Assembly: GCA_023402395.1 (NCBI GenBank)
Contig: JAEYGI010000050.1
Coordinates: 1-64,000 of the forward strand
Direction of reading: 5' to 3'
From: Bacillota bacterium
Lineage (GTDB): Bacteria; Bacillota; UBA4882; UBA8346
DNA length: 64,000 nucleotides
Positions 32,453 through 40,543 of this stretch are shown here, piece after piece; the first letter of the stretch is position 1; each line of letters starts with the position of its first letter. The position numbers were made by a program, and so were the translations under genes. A model generated the notes under the pieces. The model was not told the origin of the DNA. It saw nothing but the letters and a program-made list of their open reading frames with translations, and searched no databases.

Positions 32453-34126
32453 TTACGCGGTAATCAACTGTTCGTTGGCGATGATTCGCACCGCGGGCAT
32501 CTCGATATTAGGCTTGATCACCGCTAGCTTAATGACTTCCTCAATCCGTTCCACCGGGAAGATTTGAATCTCCGTTTCTTCATTGAAAATCTCCTGCCAG
32601 TTTTCCTTGGGGATGATCACTTTGCGCGCTCCCGCTTCCTTGGCGGCGGCGATCTTCGGAACCACTCCGCCGATGGGCATCACGCCGCCCCGGATCGAAA
32701 TTTCGCCGGTCATCGCCACTTCATTGTCGATCTCCAGTCCGGTGATGGCCGAGTAAATCGCGGTCGCCAGCGTAATCCCGGCCGATGGGCCGTCGATGGG
32801 AGTCCCTCCGGGGAAATTGATATGAATATCATAATCGGCGGGATTGACTCCAGGAAATTTCCTGATTACGGTCAGGACATTTTCTACCGAACCCAGGGCC
32901 ATGCTTTTGCGGCGGATGGTCCGTCCGCCTTGTCCCAGCTCTTCCTCATCCACTACGCCGGTGGTGGTGATTTTGCCCTGGCCCGGCGCGGAGGGGATCG
33001 CCGATACCTCCACCTGAATCACCGCCCCCATATTCGGGCCGAAGACCGCCAGGCCGTTGACGTACCCGACCTGGGGCTGCGGGGGAATTTTCACATTGGG
33101 CCGCGGCGAATACTGCCCGCTCTGGATCACCCATTCGATGTCCTTGCGGAGAATCATTTTCCTACCTTCCGTCACCGCCAGACCCGCCGTGATTTGAATC
33201 AGGTTAACGGCGTCCCGGCCGTTGGTGGCGTATTTGGTAATGATCCCGATCACTCCCGATTCCAGGTCGAAATTGATCTTCCGCGCGGCATTGACGGCGA
33301 TTTTTTCGACATCCCCGGGTGTCAACGGCTGAAAAAAAATCTCCACGCAACGCGACCGGATCGCCGGCGGAATCTCCTGGGGAGTCCGGGTGGTGGCTCC
33401 GACCAGCCGAAAATCGGCGGGCAGGCCGTTTTGAAAAATATCGTGAATATGATGAGGAATATTCACATCTTCCGAGCTATAGTAGGCACTCTCCAGAAAT
33501 ACCTTCCGGTCTTCCAATACTTTCAACAGCTTGTTCATTTGCACCGGATGGAGTTCACCGATCTCATCGATGAACAGGATTCCGCCGTGGGCTTTGGTAA
33601 CCGCTCCCGGCTTCGGCTGGGGAATTCCGGCGATACCCAGGGGGCCGGCTCCTTGGTAAATCGGATCGTGCACCGATCCGATCAACGGATCAGCGATCCC
33701 CCGATCGTCGAACCGGGCGGTCGTGGCGTCAATCTCGACAAATTTGGCGTTCTCCTTGAATGGGGACAGCGTTTGCTGCTTGGCCTCCTCCAGCACCACC
33801 CGGGCGGCCGCGGTCTTGCCTACTCCGGGCGGCCCGTAGAGGATGACGTGTTGCGGGTTGGGGCCGCACAGGGCGGCCCGCAACGCTTTTAAGCCGTCTT
33901 CCTGTCCGATGATCTCCTCAAAACTGGAGGGCCTGGTCTTTTCCGATAACGGCTCCGTCAAAGATATTCTCCGTAAACGCTGCAATTTCTCCATTTCCTT
34001 ACGGGATTCCCGGTCCACGGCGACCTTGTTCCCCTGCTGCGAGCGGAGCAAATTCCAAAAATACAGTCCGATCACAATGGCAAAAAAGAGGTTGATTAAC
34101 CCGATCACATTGGCCACGACTTCCAT
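32453..34126 (-). CDS. lonB: ATP-dependent protease LonB
   Basis: The 557-residue protein has an N-terminal membrane helix (ANVIGLINLFFAIVIGLYFW) and a AAA+ domain with Walker A GPPGVGKTAA (residues 98-107) and Walker B ILFIDEIGELH. A C-terminal Lon protease domain carries the serine in DGPSAGITLATAI and the lysine in AAAKEAGARKVIIPKEN. It lacks the long Lon N-domain, as expected for the membrane-bound LonB type; in Bacillus LonB works in the forespore. It follows clpX but a terminator at 34207-34240 separates them. Confidence 0.92.
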   Translation of the reverse strand: MEVVANVIGLINLFFAIVIGLYFWNLLRSQQGNKVAVDRESRKEMEKLQRLRRISLTEPLSEKTRPSSFEEIIGQEDGLKALRAALCGPNPQHVILYGPPGVGKTAAARVVLEEAKQQTLSPFKENAKFVEIDATTARFDDRGIADPLIGSVHDPIYQGAGPLGIAGIPQPKPGAVTKAHGGILFIDEIGELHPVQMNKLLKVLEDRKVFLESAYYSSEDVNIPHHIHDIFQNGLPADFRLVGATTRTPQEIPPAIRSRCVEIFFQPLTPGDVEKIAVNAARKINFDLESGVIGIITKYATNGRDAVNLIQITAGLAVTEGRKMILRKDIEWVIQSGQYSPRPNVKIPPQPQVGYVNGLAVFGPNMGAVIQVEVSAIPSAPGQGKITTTGVVDEEELGQGGRTIRRKSMALGSVENVLTVIRKFPGVNPADYDIHINFPGGTPIDGPSAGITLATAIYSAITGLEIDNEVAMTGEISIRGGVMPIGGVVPKIAAAKEAGARKVIIPKENWQEIFNEETEIQIFPVERIEEVIKLAVIKPNIEMPAVRIIANEQLITA

Positions 34127-34206
34127 ATCGGCGTCTCCTTTCTATGGAAATTCTCAATTAGTATCTGCGGAGCAACCGATATTTAAACGCCGTCCGCCAA
34201 TTGGAA

Positions 34207-34240
34207 TAAAAAAAGCGAGCGCGTTCGAACGCGTCTCGCC
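34207..34240 (-). terminator. Terminator between clpX and lonB
   Basis: GGCGAGACGCGTTC and GAACGCGCTCGC pair on the minus strand, followed by TTTTTTTATT. It suggests that lonB has its own promoter in the ~80 bases before its start. Confidence 0.7.
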
Positions 34241-34348
34241 TTGTTCCGTCTTTGAACTTTGGCCTTCGGCCGGGTTTATCTCAACTTTTTAGAAGCCAGG
34301 CGATAAAGTCAAATGTTTGGCAGCATTTCCGCTGCAGTATGTTTTAAC

Positions 34349-34421
34349 AACTTTATCGCTTGCTTCTCTGAAGCTTTTGTGTACAACCCGGACTTCGGCC
34401 GGGTTTATCACAACGCTTTTA
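34349..34421 (-). repeat. GCGTTG..GATAAA interspersed repeat, copy 1
   Basis: Read on the minus strand it runs AAAAGCGTTGTGATAAACCC, a GGCCGAAGTCC hairpin half, ACACAAAAGCTTCAGAGAAG, then GCGATAAAGTT. It begins exactly at the clpX stop. A shorter related piece (GGGTTTATCTCAAC and GCGATAAAGTC) lies at about 34272-34310. Copies 2 and 3 are at 56370 and 59112. Confidence 0.65.
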
Positions 34422-35681
34422 AGCGGTTTCTTCTTTCTTTTTCTTGCGGGTGTCGGTCATCATCAGAATCGCCTCGCCGTTCTCTTCGACCATGTTCTTG
34501 GTGATCATGCACCGTTTCACGTCGGAACGGGACGGCAGGTCGTACATCAGTTCCAGCATCAGCTTTTCAATGATCGCCCGTAAGCCGCGGGCTCCAGTGT
34601 TCCGTTTAATGGCCAGCCTGGCGATGAGTTCCAGCGCTTCCGGTTCAAATCCAAGTTCAATATTGTCCAGTTCGAACATTTTTTGAAACTGTTTGACCAG
34701 CGCGTTTTTGGGCTCGGTTAAGATCTGCACCAGCGCCCCTTCATCCAGCGCATCCAGCGCGACCACAATGGGCAACCTGCCCACGAACTCCGGGATCAGA
34801 CCGTATTTCAAAAGATCTTCGGGCATGATCTGCCGCAGGATCTCGCCCACCGGCTTTTCCAGTTTGGATTTGATTTCGGCGCCGAAGCCCATGGTTTTCT
34901 TGCCGACCCGGTTTTCAATGCTCTTCTCGATCCCGTCGAAAGCGCCGCCGCAGATAAACAGGATATTGGTGGTGTCAATCTGGATGAATTCCTGATGCGG
35001 GTGCTTGCGGCCGCCTTGCGGCGGCACGGAGGCGGTGGTTCCTTCCAGGATCTTCAGCAGCGCCTGTTGAACCCCTTCGCCCGATACATCCCGGGTAATG
35101 GAGGGATTCTCCGATTTGCGGGCGATTTTATCGACTTCATCGATATAAATGATCCCTTTTTCGGCGCGCTCCACATCGTAATCGGCCGCTTGAATCAATT
35201 TCAACAGGATATTTTCGACATCCTCGCCGACATATCCGGCCTCGGTCAACGAGGTGGCGTCGGCGATAGCGAACGGCACATTCAAGATCTTGGCCAGCGT
35301 CTGCGCAAGCAGGGTTTTGCCGCAACCGGTCGGACCCAGCAAAAGAATATTGCTCTTTTGCAGTTCCACGTCTTCGAACCGTTCTTCGGAATTGATCCGT
35401 TTATAATGATTGTAAACGGCTACTGCCAGGGTTTTCTTGGCGTCGTCCTGGCCGATGACGTACTGGTCGAGAATACTCTTGATCTCTTTGGGTTTTGGAT
35501 TATTGACCAGATCCAGTCCAACCTCGTCATTCAATTCCTCATCGATAATCTCGTTGCAGAGTTCGATGCACTCATCGCAGATATACACTCCGGGGCCGGC
35601 AATTAACTTTTTAACCTGTTCCTGGGCCTTACCGCAAAATGAGCATTTCAATTGGCCTTTCTCGTCTCCAAATTTCAGCAT
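34419..35681 (-). CDS. clpX: ATP-dependent Clp protease ATP-binding subunit ClpX
   Basis: The 420-residue protein has the N-terminal zinc-binding domain (Cys13, Cys16, Cys35, Cys38) and a AAA+ core with Walker A GPTGCGKT (116-123), DATSLTEAGYVGEDVENIL and Walker B IIYIDEVDKIA. The C-terminal domain includes NTGARGLRAIIEKLMLELMYDLPS. It unfolds tagged proteins and feeds them to ClpP. It lies 38 bases after clpP. Its tail is lysine-rich (TRKKKKEETA). Confidence 0.96.
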   Translation of the reverse strand: MLKFGDEKGQLKCSFCGKAQEQVKKLIAGPGVYICDECIELCNEIIDEELNDEVGLDLVNNPKPKEIKSILDQYVIGQDDAKKTLAVAVYNHYKRINSEERFEDVELQKSNILLLGPTGCGKTLLAQTLAKILNVPFAIADATSLTEAGYVGEDVENILLKLIQAADYDVERAEKGIIYIDEVDKIARKSENPSITRDVSGEGVQQALLKILEGTTASVPPQGGRKHPHQEFIQIDTTNILFICGGAFDGIEKSIENRVGKKTMGFGAEIKSKLEKPVGEILRQIMPEDLLKYGLIPEFVGRLPIVVALDALDEGALVQILTEPKNALVKQFQKMFELDNIELGFEPEALELIARLAIKRNTGARGLRAIIEKLMLELMYDLPSRSDVKRCMITKNMVEENGEAILMMTDTRKKKKEETA

Positions 35682-35719
35682 ATATTCACCTCATTTCACA
35701 GGTCCCTTCGGTAGGTCCC

Positions 35720-36304
35720 TCATCGTTTCTTCGTGAAGATCTCATCAATAATCCCATATTCCTTGGCTTCGTTCGCCGACATCCAATAATTGCGGTCAAC
35801 ATCCCGTTCAATCTTATCCAACGGTTGGCCGGTATGGTTAACCAGAATCTGGTTGCCGATCTCACGCAGCCGCAGGATTTCGCGGGCTTGAATGTCAATG
35901 TCAACCGCTTGACCTTCGGCGCCGCCGTGAGGCTGATGAATCATCACCCGAGAATGAGGAAGGGCGAAACGTTTGCCTTTGGCGCCCGCAGCCAACAATA
36001 AGGCAGCCATGCTAGCCGCGATGCCCATGCAAATCGTCGCCACCTGGGGACGTATGTACTGAATGGTATCATAGATGGCCAGACCCGAGTAAACGACCCC
36101 GCCCGGACTGTTAATGTAGATGAAAATGTCCTTATCCGGGTCTTCGCATTCCAAGAACAAGAGCTGGGCAATGACCAGATTGGCCATGTTGTCGTCGATG
36201 GGCCCGCCGATAAAGACGATTCTTTCCTTCAACAGCCTTGAAAAAATGTCGTAAGAGCGTTCACCGCGATTGGTTTGTTCGACTACAATCGGAACCAGAT
36301 TCAT
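35720..36304 (-). CDS. clpP: ATP-dependent Clp protease proteolytic subunit ClpP
   Basis: The 194-residue serine protease has its catalytic serine in GIAASMAALLLAAG (Ser98), the histidine in MIHQPHGG (His123) and the aspartate in ERDVDRNYWM. N-terminus and length are standard. It forms the double-heptamer chamber used by ClpX. It lies between tig and clpX in the order tig-clpP-clpX common in bacteria. Confidence 0.96.
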   Translation of the reverse strand: MNLVPIVVEQTNRGERSYDIFSRLLKERIVFIGGPIDDNMANLVIAQLLFLECEDPDKDIFIYINSPGGVVYSGLAIYDTIQYIRPQVATICMGIAASMAALLLAAGAKGKRFALPHSRVMIHQPHGGAEGQAVDIDIQAREILRLREIGNQILVNHTGQPLDKIERDVDRNYWMSANEAKEYGIIDEIFTKKR

Positions 36305-36361
36305 GAATTTTACCTCCAGATACCAGCTTAGAATCCTGTCGCCATTTAATCCAGCCGTCGT

Positions 36362-37657
36362 TTATTGGGGGATGGCCGCCGTGGCGATTAGATCGGCGGT
36401 CTTCTCCAGGAGAATCGCCTGTTTGATGTCGCTCAGCCGGCCCTTTTTCTCCAATTCCTTGCGGAGTTTGGCGGGATCCTTCTGTTGATAGCGGACCGCC
36501 AATTCCTGAATTTTATCGTTGAGTTCCCCTTCGGAGACTTCCAGCTTTTCCGCCTTGGCGATTTGGTTAAGGACCAGGTCGGTTTTGACCCGTTTGACCG
36601 CTTCCGGTTGGAACTCCTCTAACACTTGATCCTTGGTTTTTTGGGAATATTCCAGATATTTATCCAGGTTTAACCCTTGATATCCCAAATTATATTCAAA
36701 CCGGTTGAGCAAGTCCTCCATCTCGCGTTTTACTAATGTATCCGGGACATGGACGGAAGCGTTTTCCACCGCCCGATCGATCGTGGCCTGCTGGAACTCG
36801 GTTGCCGCGTCCCGCTCGGCGACGACCCGGATCTTCTCCCGGATATCCTGCTTTAAATCGTCAAAGGTTTCAAAATTGCCGACGCTCTTGGCGAACTCAT
36901 CATCCAGCGCCGGGGTTTCCTTCACTTTGATCTCTTTTAATTCCACCTTGAAGGTGGCTTCCTTGCCGGCAAACTCCTCCCGGGGGTAATCGGCGGGGAA
37001 GGTCACTTGAATCTCTTTGGGCGCACCGACGTTCATCCCGACCACGTGCTCCTCGAATCCGGGGATAAAATTGCCAGAACCGATCTCCAGCGTATAAGCT
37101 TGAGCCGCTCCTCCGGCAAACGGTTGCCCGTCGATATAGCCTTCGAAGTCAATCACGGCAAAATCGCCATTCTCCACGGCCTGCTTTTCGCTGAGAACCA
37201 GCTCGGCATGACGGTCCTGAAGGTTTTTCAATCTCTCGGCGACCTGCTCCTCGGTGACTTCGGGCTGGATCTTGGGAACCTCCAACCCTTTATATTGACC
37301 AAGTTCTACCTCGGGTAGGACTTCCACCGTAATTTTAAACCGGAACGGCTGTTCCTCGTTGAACGGTTCGACCACCTCCAACTTCGGCTGATCGATGGGT
37401 TCCAGCGAAAATTCATCCAACGCCTGAAGATATCCCTTGGTAACCAGGATCTCCATGGCATCCTCATGTAAAACGGTCTTCCCAAAGTGGGACTCCAATA
37501 CCGGCCGCGGAATATGACCTTTTCTGAAGCCGGGCAGGTTCACTTTATTAACGACCCGTTTATAGCTTTCCGTCAGGGCTTCCTTGATCTCCTCACCGCT
37601 TGCCGTCACATCGAGGTTGACAAAATTCTGGTCTAGCTTTTCCCGTTGAAACTGCAT
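36362..37657 (-). CDS. tig: Trigger factor
   Basis: The 431-residue protein has the ribosome-binding domain with VNLPGFRKGHIPRPVLESHFG (the GFRxGxxP signature), an FKBP-type prolyl isomerase domain (NGDFAVIDFEGYIDGQPFAGG) and the C-terminal chaperone arms. It binds nascent chains at the ribosome exit tunnel. ATG 37657 lies behind GGGAGGAG. It heads the tig-clpP-clpX cluster. Confidence 0.96.
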   Translation of the reverse strand: MQFQREKLDQNFVNLDVTASGEEIKEALTESYKRVVNKVNLPGFRKGHIPRPVLESHFGKTVLHEDAMEILVTKGYLQALDEFSLEPIDQPKLEVVEPFNEEQPFRFKITVEVLPEVELGQYKGLEVPKIQPEVTEEQVAERLKNLQDRHAELVLSEKQAVENGDFAVIDFEGYIDGQPFAGGAAQAYTLEIGSGNFIPGFEEHVVGMNVGAPKEIQVTFPADYPREEFAGKEATFKVELKEIKVKETPALDDEFAKSVGNFETFDDLKQDIREKIRVVAERDAATEFQQATIDRAVENASVHVPDTLVKREMEDLLNRFEYNLGYQGLNLDKYLEYSQKTKDQVLEEFQPEAVKRVKTDLVLNQIAKAEKLEVSEGELNDKIQELAVRYQQKDPAKLRKELEKKGRLSDIKQAILLEKTADLIATAAIPQ

Positions 37658-37890
37658 TTATGCTCCTCCCGAATCTCTACCAATAATATATGCCTGGATA
37701 GAAGTTTTTTTGCTCTACAATAATCTGCATTTCGACAACGATGGGTAAATCTCCTTTTCCATTTGTTAAACTATTCGTTACTAAGAACAGGATTGGCCGA
37801 TTTCATTATAAAAATAACCCCGGTTGAAAAATAGCGCCATACCGCGGGTTTCGAGTAAGCTGCGAAAGCCGTATATAAAGTCATTGAACC

Positions 37891-37972
37891 TGGTGCGAGA
37901 GGCGGGACTTGAACCCGCACGGTTGCCCACTAGATCCTAAGTCTAGCGCGTCTGCCATTCCGCCACTCTCGC
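37891..37972 (-). tRNA. tRNA-Leu (UAG anticodon)
   Basis: On the minus strand the acceptor GCGAGAG pairs with CTCTCGC, the anticodon stem CTAGA/TCTAG holds loop CTTAGGA with anticodon TAG, and GCGGGTTCAAGTCCCGC forms the T arm. A long variable region fits a class II leucine tRNA. The 3' CCA is encoded (37891-37893). It reads CUA codons and, by wobble, other CUN codons. Confidence 0.95.
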
Positions 37973-38110
37973 ATTGTAAAAAGATTATAGCACCCGTTTC
38001 CGGCTACGTCAAGCCGGGAACGGTCCTAGCAAACTGCGGCCGAATCCCGGCTGCCATAATATCAAATAAATGGATTTTGCCCGTTCAGATTGAATCAACT
38101 TATGCTTTTG

Positions 38111-39247
38111 TCAATGGCCTCCCAGCGGCAATAGGCCCCTGAACCACCCCAGCAGTCTTTTCCAGAAACCTTCCTTTGGTACGGGCGCGGCAGCGACCAA
38201 GGGAATTTTTTCAACCAATTTCGGGCCGATTTTTACTTCCAATTGTCCCACCCGCTGCATTCTTTCCACCGGAGCCTCCAGTGAAACAGGCAGTTCAACA
38301 TTAAGATTGACTTGATCGGCCGCTGTCTTCGGGACGACCAGCGTTACCGGGCGGTTCGGCAGAACCGGAACTTTTTCGGCTACACCGTCAATGACCGGAA
38401 TCACTCTCACCGCTTCCCCGGCCGAAGCCACTGTCAGCAATTGATAATTATTGAACCCGTAATCGAACAATGCCTGACAGTCCTCGTACATCTCTTTGCT
38501 GTTAAGCACCACCGCGATTAAGCGGTGATCGTTCCGGGTCGCCGAAGCAACCAGGCATTTGCCGGCTTCCCGGGTATAACCGGTTTTGACTCCGTCGGCG
38601 AAATCGTAGCGCCACAATAACTTGTTGTGGTTAACCATCAACCGGTCATATTTATGTCCGGGCCATCCCATGGTTTTCCGTTTGGTCCGGACGATCCGGT
38701 CAAAAGTTGAGTTATGTAAGGCATAACGCGTCATCACGGCCAAATCCCGGGCGGTTGAGTAATGACGGGGCGCCGGCAGTCCGCTGCTGTTTTCGAAGTT
38801 GGTATTTTGGGCGCCTAAGGCATTCGCCTTGGCAGTCATCCATGAGGCGAATTTCGACTCGGACCCGGCTAACGCTTCGGCCACCGCGACCGAAGCGTCG
38901 TTCCCGGAACTCAATAAGACCCCGTAAAGCATCTCCTCCAAGCGATGGCTCTCTCCGGGAGATAGCCAAATCGATGAGCCTCCTACCTTGGACGCATAGG
39001 AACTGGCAATTACCTTCTGTCCCAATTCACCCCGTTCCAAAGCGATCAGCGCGGTCATAATCTTGGTGGTACTCGCCGGCGCGCGCCGCTCGTCGGCATT
39101 TTTTTCATATAAGATCTGTCCGGTGGTAAAGTCCATCAGCACTGCGGCCGTAGCCGCCGGATACGGCTTGGCCAGCCCAAAAGCAGCCGCTCCATTGAGA
39201 AGCAATGCAATCGCCACGATTGCCGTGTACCAAAATTTAAATTTCAC
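38111..39247 (-). CDS. D-alanyl-D-alanine carboxypeptidase, DacF type
   Basis: The 378-residue protein has a signal peptide and a penicillin-binding transpeptidase fold: SxxK as ASTTK (Ser59-Lys62), SxN as LSSGNDASVAVAE and KTG in ADGVKTGYTREAGKC. A C-terminal beta domain and an amphipathic end (FWKRLLGWFRGLLP) that would anchor it to the membrane follow. It trims the pentapeptides of peptidoglycan. In spore formers DacF-type enzymes modify the spore cortex. It lies upstream of ytfJ-like genes on the same strand. Confidence 0.92.
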   Translation of the reverse strand: MKFKFWYTAIVAIALLLNGAAAFGLAKPYPAATAAVLMDFTTGQILYEKNADERRAPASTTKIMTALIALERGELGQKVIASSYASKVGGSSIWLSPGESHRLEEMLYGVLLSSGNDASVAVAEALAGSESKFASWMTAKANALGAQNTNFENSSGLPAPRHYSTARDLAVMTRYALHNSTFDRIVRTKRKTMGWPGHKYDRLMVNHNKLLWRYDFADGVKTGYTREAGKCLVASATRNDHRLIAVVLNSKEMYEDCQALFDYGFNNYQLLTVASAGEAVRVIPVIDGVAEKVPVLPNRPVTLVVPKTAADQVNLNVELPVSLEAPVERMQRVGQLEVKIGPKLVEKIPLVAAAPVPKEGFWKRLLGWFRGLLPLGGH

Positions 39248-39365
39248 GTCTGATTTCCCCTACGCGTTTAATGTAAATATCGGAACAATAATTTCGGAAA
39301 TTTATAAAAAACACCTGCGTTTTGGCATTAATTTGCCGCTGGGAAATGATGCCGGGATTTGTCAG

Positions 39366-39393
39366 AAAAAAACCGCGATTGCCGCGGTTTTCA
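39366..39393 (-). terminator. Terminator at the end of the ytfJ gene
   Basis: On the minus strand AACCGCGGCAATCGCGGTT is followed by TTTTTT; it overlaps the last codons or stop of the ytfJ-like gene. Confidence 0.8.
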
Positions 39394-39837
39394 GTGAATT
39401 TCGGTTTGATTTCCGTTTCGCGAGACCAAGCCTTGAAGCTTGTCCAAAATCTGGGGCGCAGAATCCAGGAGGCGATCCACCAGGACATTGCTTTCTACCG
39501 GTAATAACTTGGTCTGATCCTTGCCTACGACTAAAAAGGCCACTGGTTGAATGGTAATTCCGGCCCCGCTTCCACCGCCGAATGGGAAACTGGCCGCTTC
39601 GGCCTCCTGGGGCCGGTCGCGATCCTTCTCTTTTTCTTTCGGTTTGGGCTGATTGGTATCGAACTCGCTGCCACCTGCCGCAAAACCAAAGGTTACTCTG
39701 GAAATGGGGACAATTACATTTCCATCCGGGGTTTCCACCGGGTCGCCCAGGATGGTATTGACATCTACCATCTCTTTAATATTTTGCATCGCGGTTTTCA
39801 TCAAACCTTCAATCGGATGCTCGTTCAAATCCGACAC
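39391..39837 (-). CDS. ytfJ: GerW/YtfJ family spore protein
   Basis: The 148-residue protein matches the YtfJ/GerW family: HPIEGLMKTAMQNIKEMVDV at the N-terminus, GDPVETPDGNVIVPISRVTFGFAAGGSE, a short charged insert, then GGGSGAGITIQPVAFLVVG. The family is made in sporulating cells, and Bacillus mutants are affected in germination. The start overlaps the end of the DUF2953 gene by 29 bases, as the pair ytfI-ytfJ is arranged in Bacillus. Presence of this gene is good evidence of a spore former. Confidence 0.92.
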   Translation of the reverse strand: MSDLNEHPIEGLMKTAMQNIKEMVDVNTILGDPVETPDGNVIVPISRVTFGFAAGGSEFDTNQPKPKEKEKDRDRPQEAEAASFPFGGGSGAGITIQPVAFLVVGKDQTKLLPVESNVLVDRLLDSAPQILDKLQGLVSRNGNQTEIH

Positions 39838-40504
39838 CCCCTTTCAAACGATGGCGCAATCCGGCAATGAATGCAGCAACTATAATATAGCCCAGTTTGG
39901 CTTTGAATATGCAGTCGAACAGCATGTCCAGCCTAGGGGTCTGATAATCGGGGATCACCCGGATTACCGGCTGCTGATCGAAGGTACTCCTTTGATGCAA
40001 ATAGCCGATCAGATTGGCTTTGAATCCCCAGACCAGTCCGTACAACACGGCGGTGCTGGCCGCGTCCCCGGTTCCAAACCGGGTATACCACTGGAACCTG
40101 ACAAACCTGCCCCTGCGTTCCAAATCTTCGGCCACCAGCAGCCAACGATGGTATTTGGCGGACAAAAAATAGGTTAACAAGGTAACACCCAGACCATAAT
40201 TAAGATAACGGTGTAAAAATTCCCGCAAGCCGCGGGAATTTCCTTGAAACGGAGATATTACCTCTTTCACCTTGGAGCGGCGGATTCCAAACCATTTGCC
40301 GCCCGTTTCTTCCACCTGTTTGGTCCCGGCCGGGGTGGGCTGGATCAAAGTGACCTCTTTGCGCCGCTTCAAAAGTCCTTTTAAAAATGAAAGCTCATAA
40401 AGCAAATGATCGTCCGGACCGATTTTACGGTAGTAAATCCGGAACTGAACCGGTAAGAAAAAGAACAAGCAGAATGTACCGATAAAAAGTACCAGCTCAA
40501 CCAC
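39809..40504 (-). CDS. DUF2953 membrane protein (YtfI-like)
   Basis: The 231-residue protein has an N-terminal membrane helix (VELVLFIGTFCLFFFLPVQF), a charged middle and the DUF2953 core GTGDAASTAVLYGLVWGFKANL, with IRVIPDYQTPRLDMLFDCIF later and a final hydrophobic helix. DUF2953 genes typically adjoin ytfJ in spore formers, and the two overlap here. The molecular function is unknown. Confidence 0.87.
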   Translation of the reverse strand: MVELVLFIGTFCLFFFLPVQFRIYYRKIGPDDHLLYELSFLKGLLKRRKEVTLIQPTPAGTKQVEETGGKWFGIRRSKVKEVISPFQGNSRGLREFLHRYLNYGLGVTLLTYFLSAKYHRWLLVAEDLERRGRFVRFQWYTRFGTGDAASTAVLYGLVWGFKANLIGYLHQRSTFDQQPVIRVIPDYQTPRLDMLFDCIFKAKLGYIIVAAFIAGLRHRLKGGVGFERASD

Positions 40505-40543
40505 AGAGTCACCCCGGTTTCCAGTCTGTGGCTATTTTCCCAC

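Noticed and set aside
37891..37972. tRNA-Leu as an integration site
   Set aside because: No direct repeat of its 3' end nearby and no integrase gene in the window.
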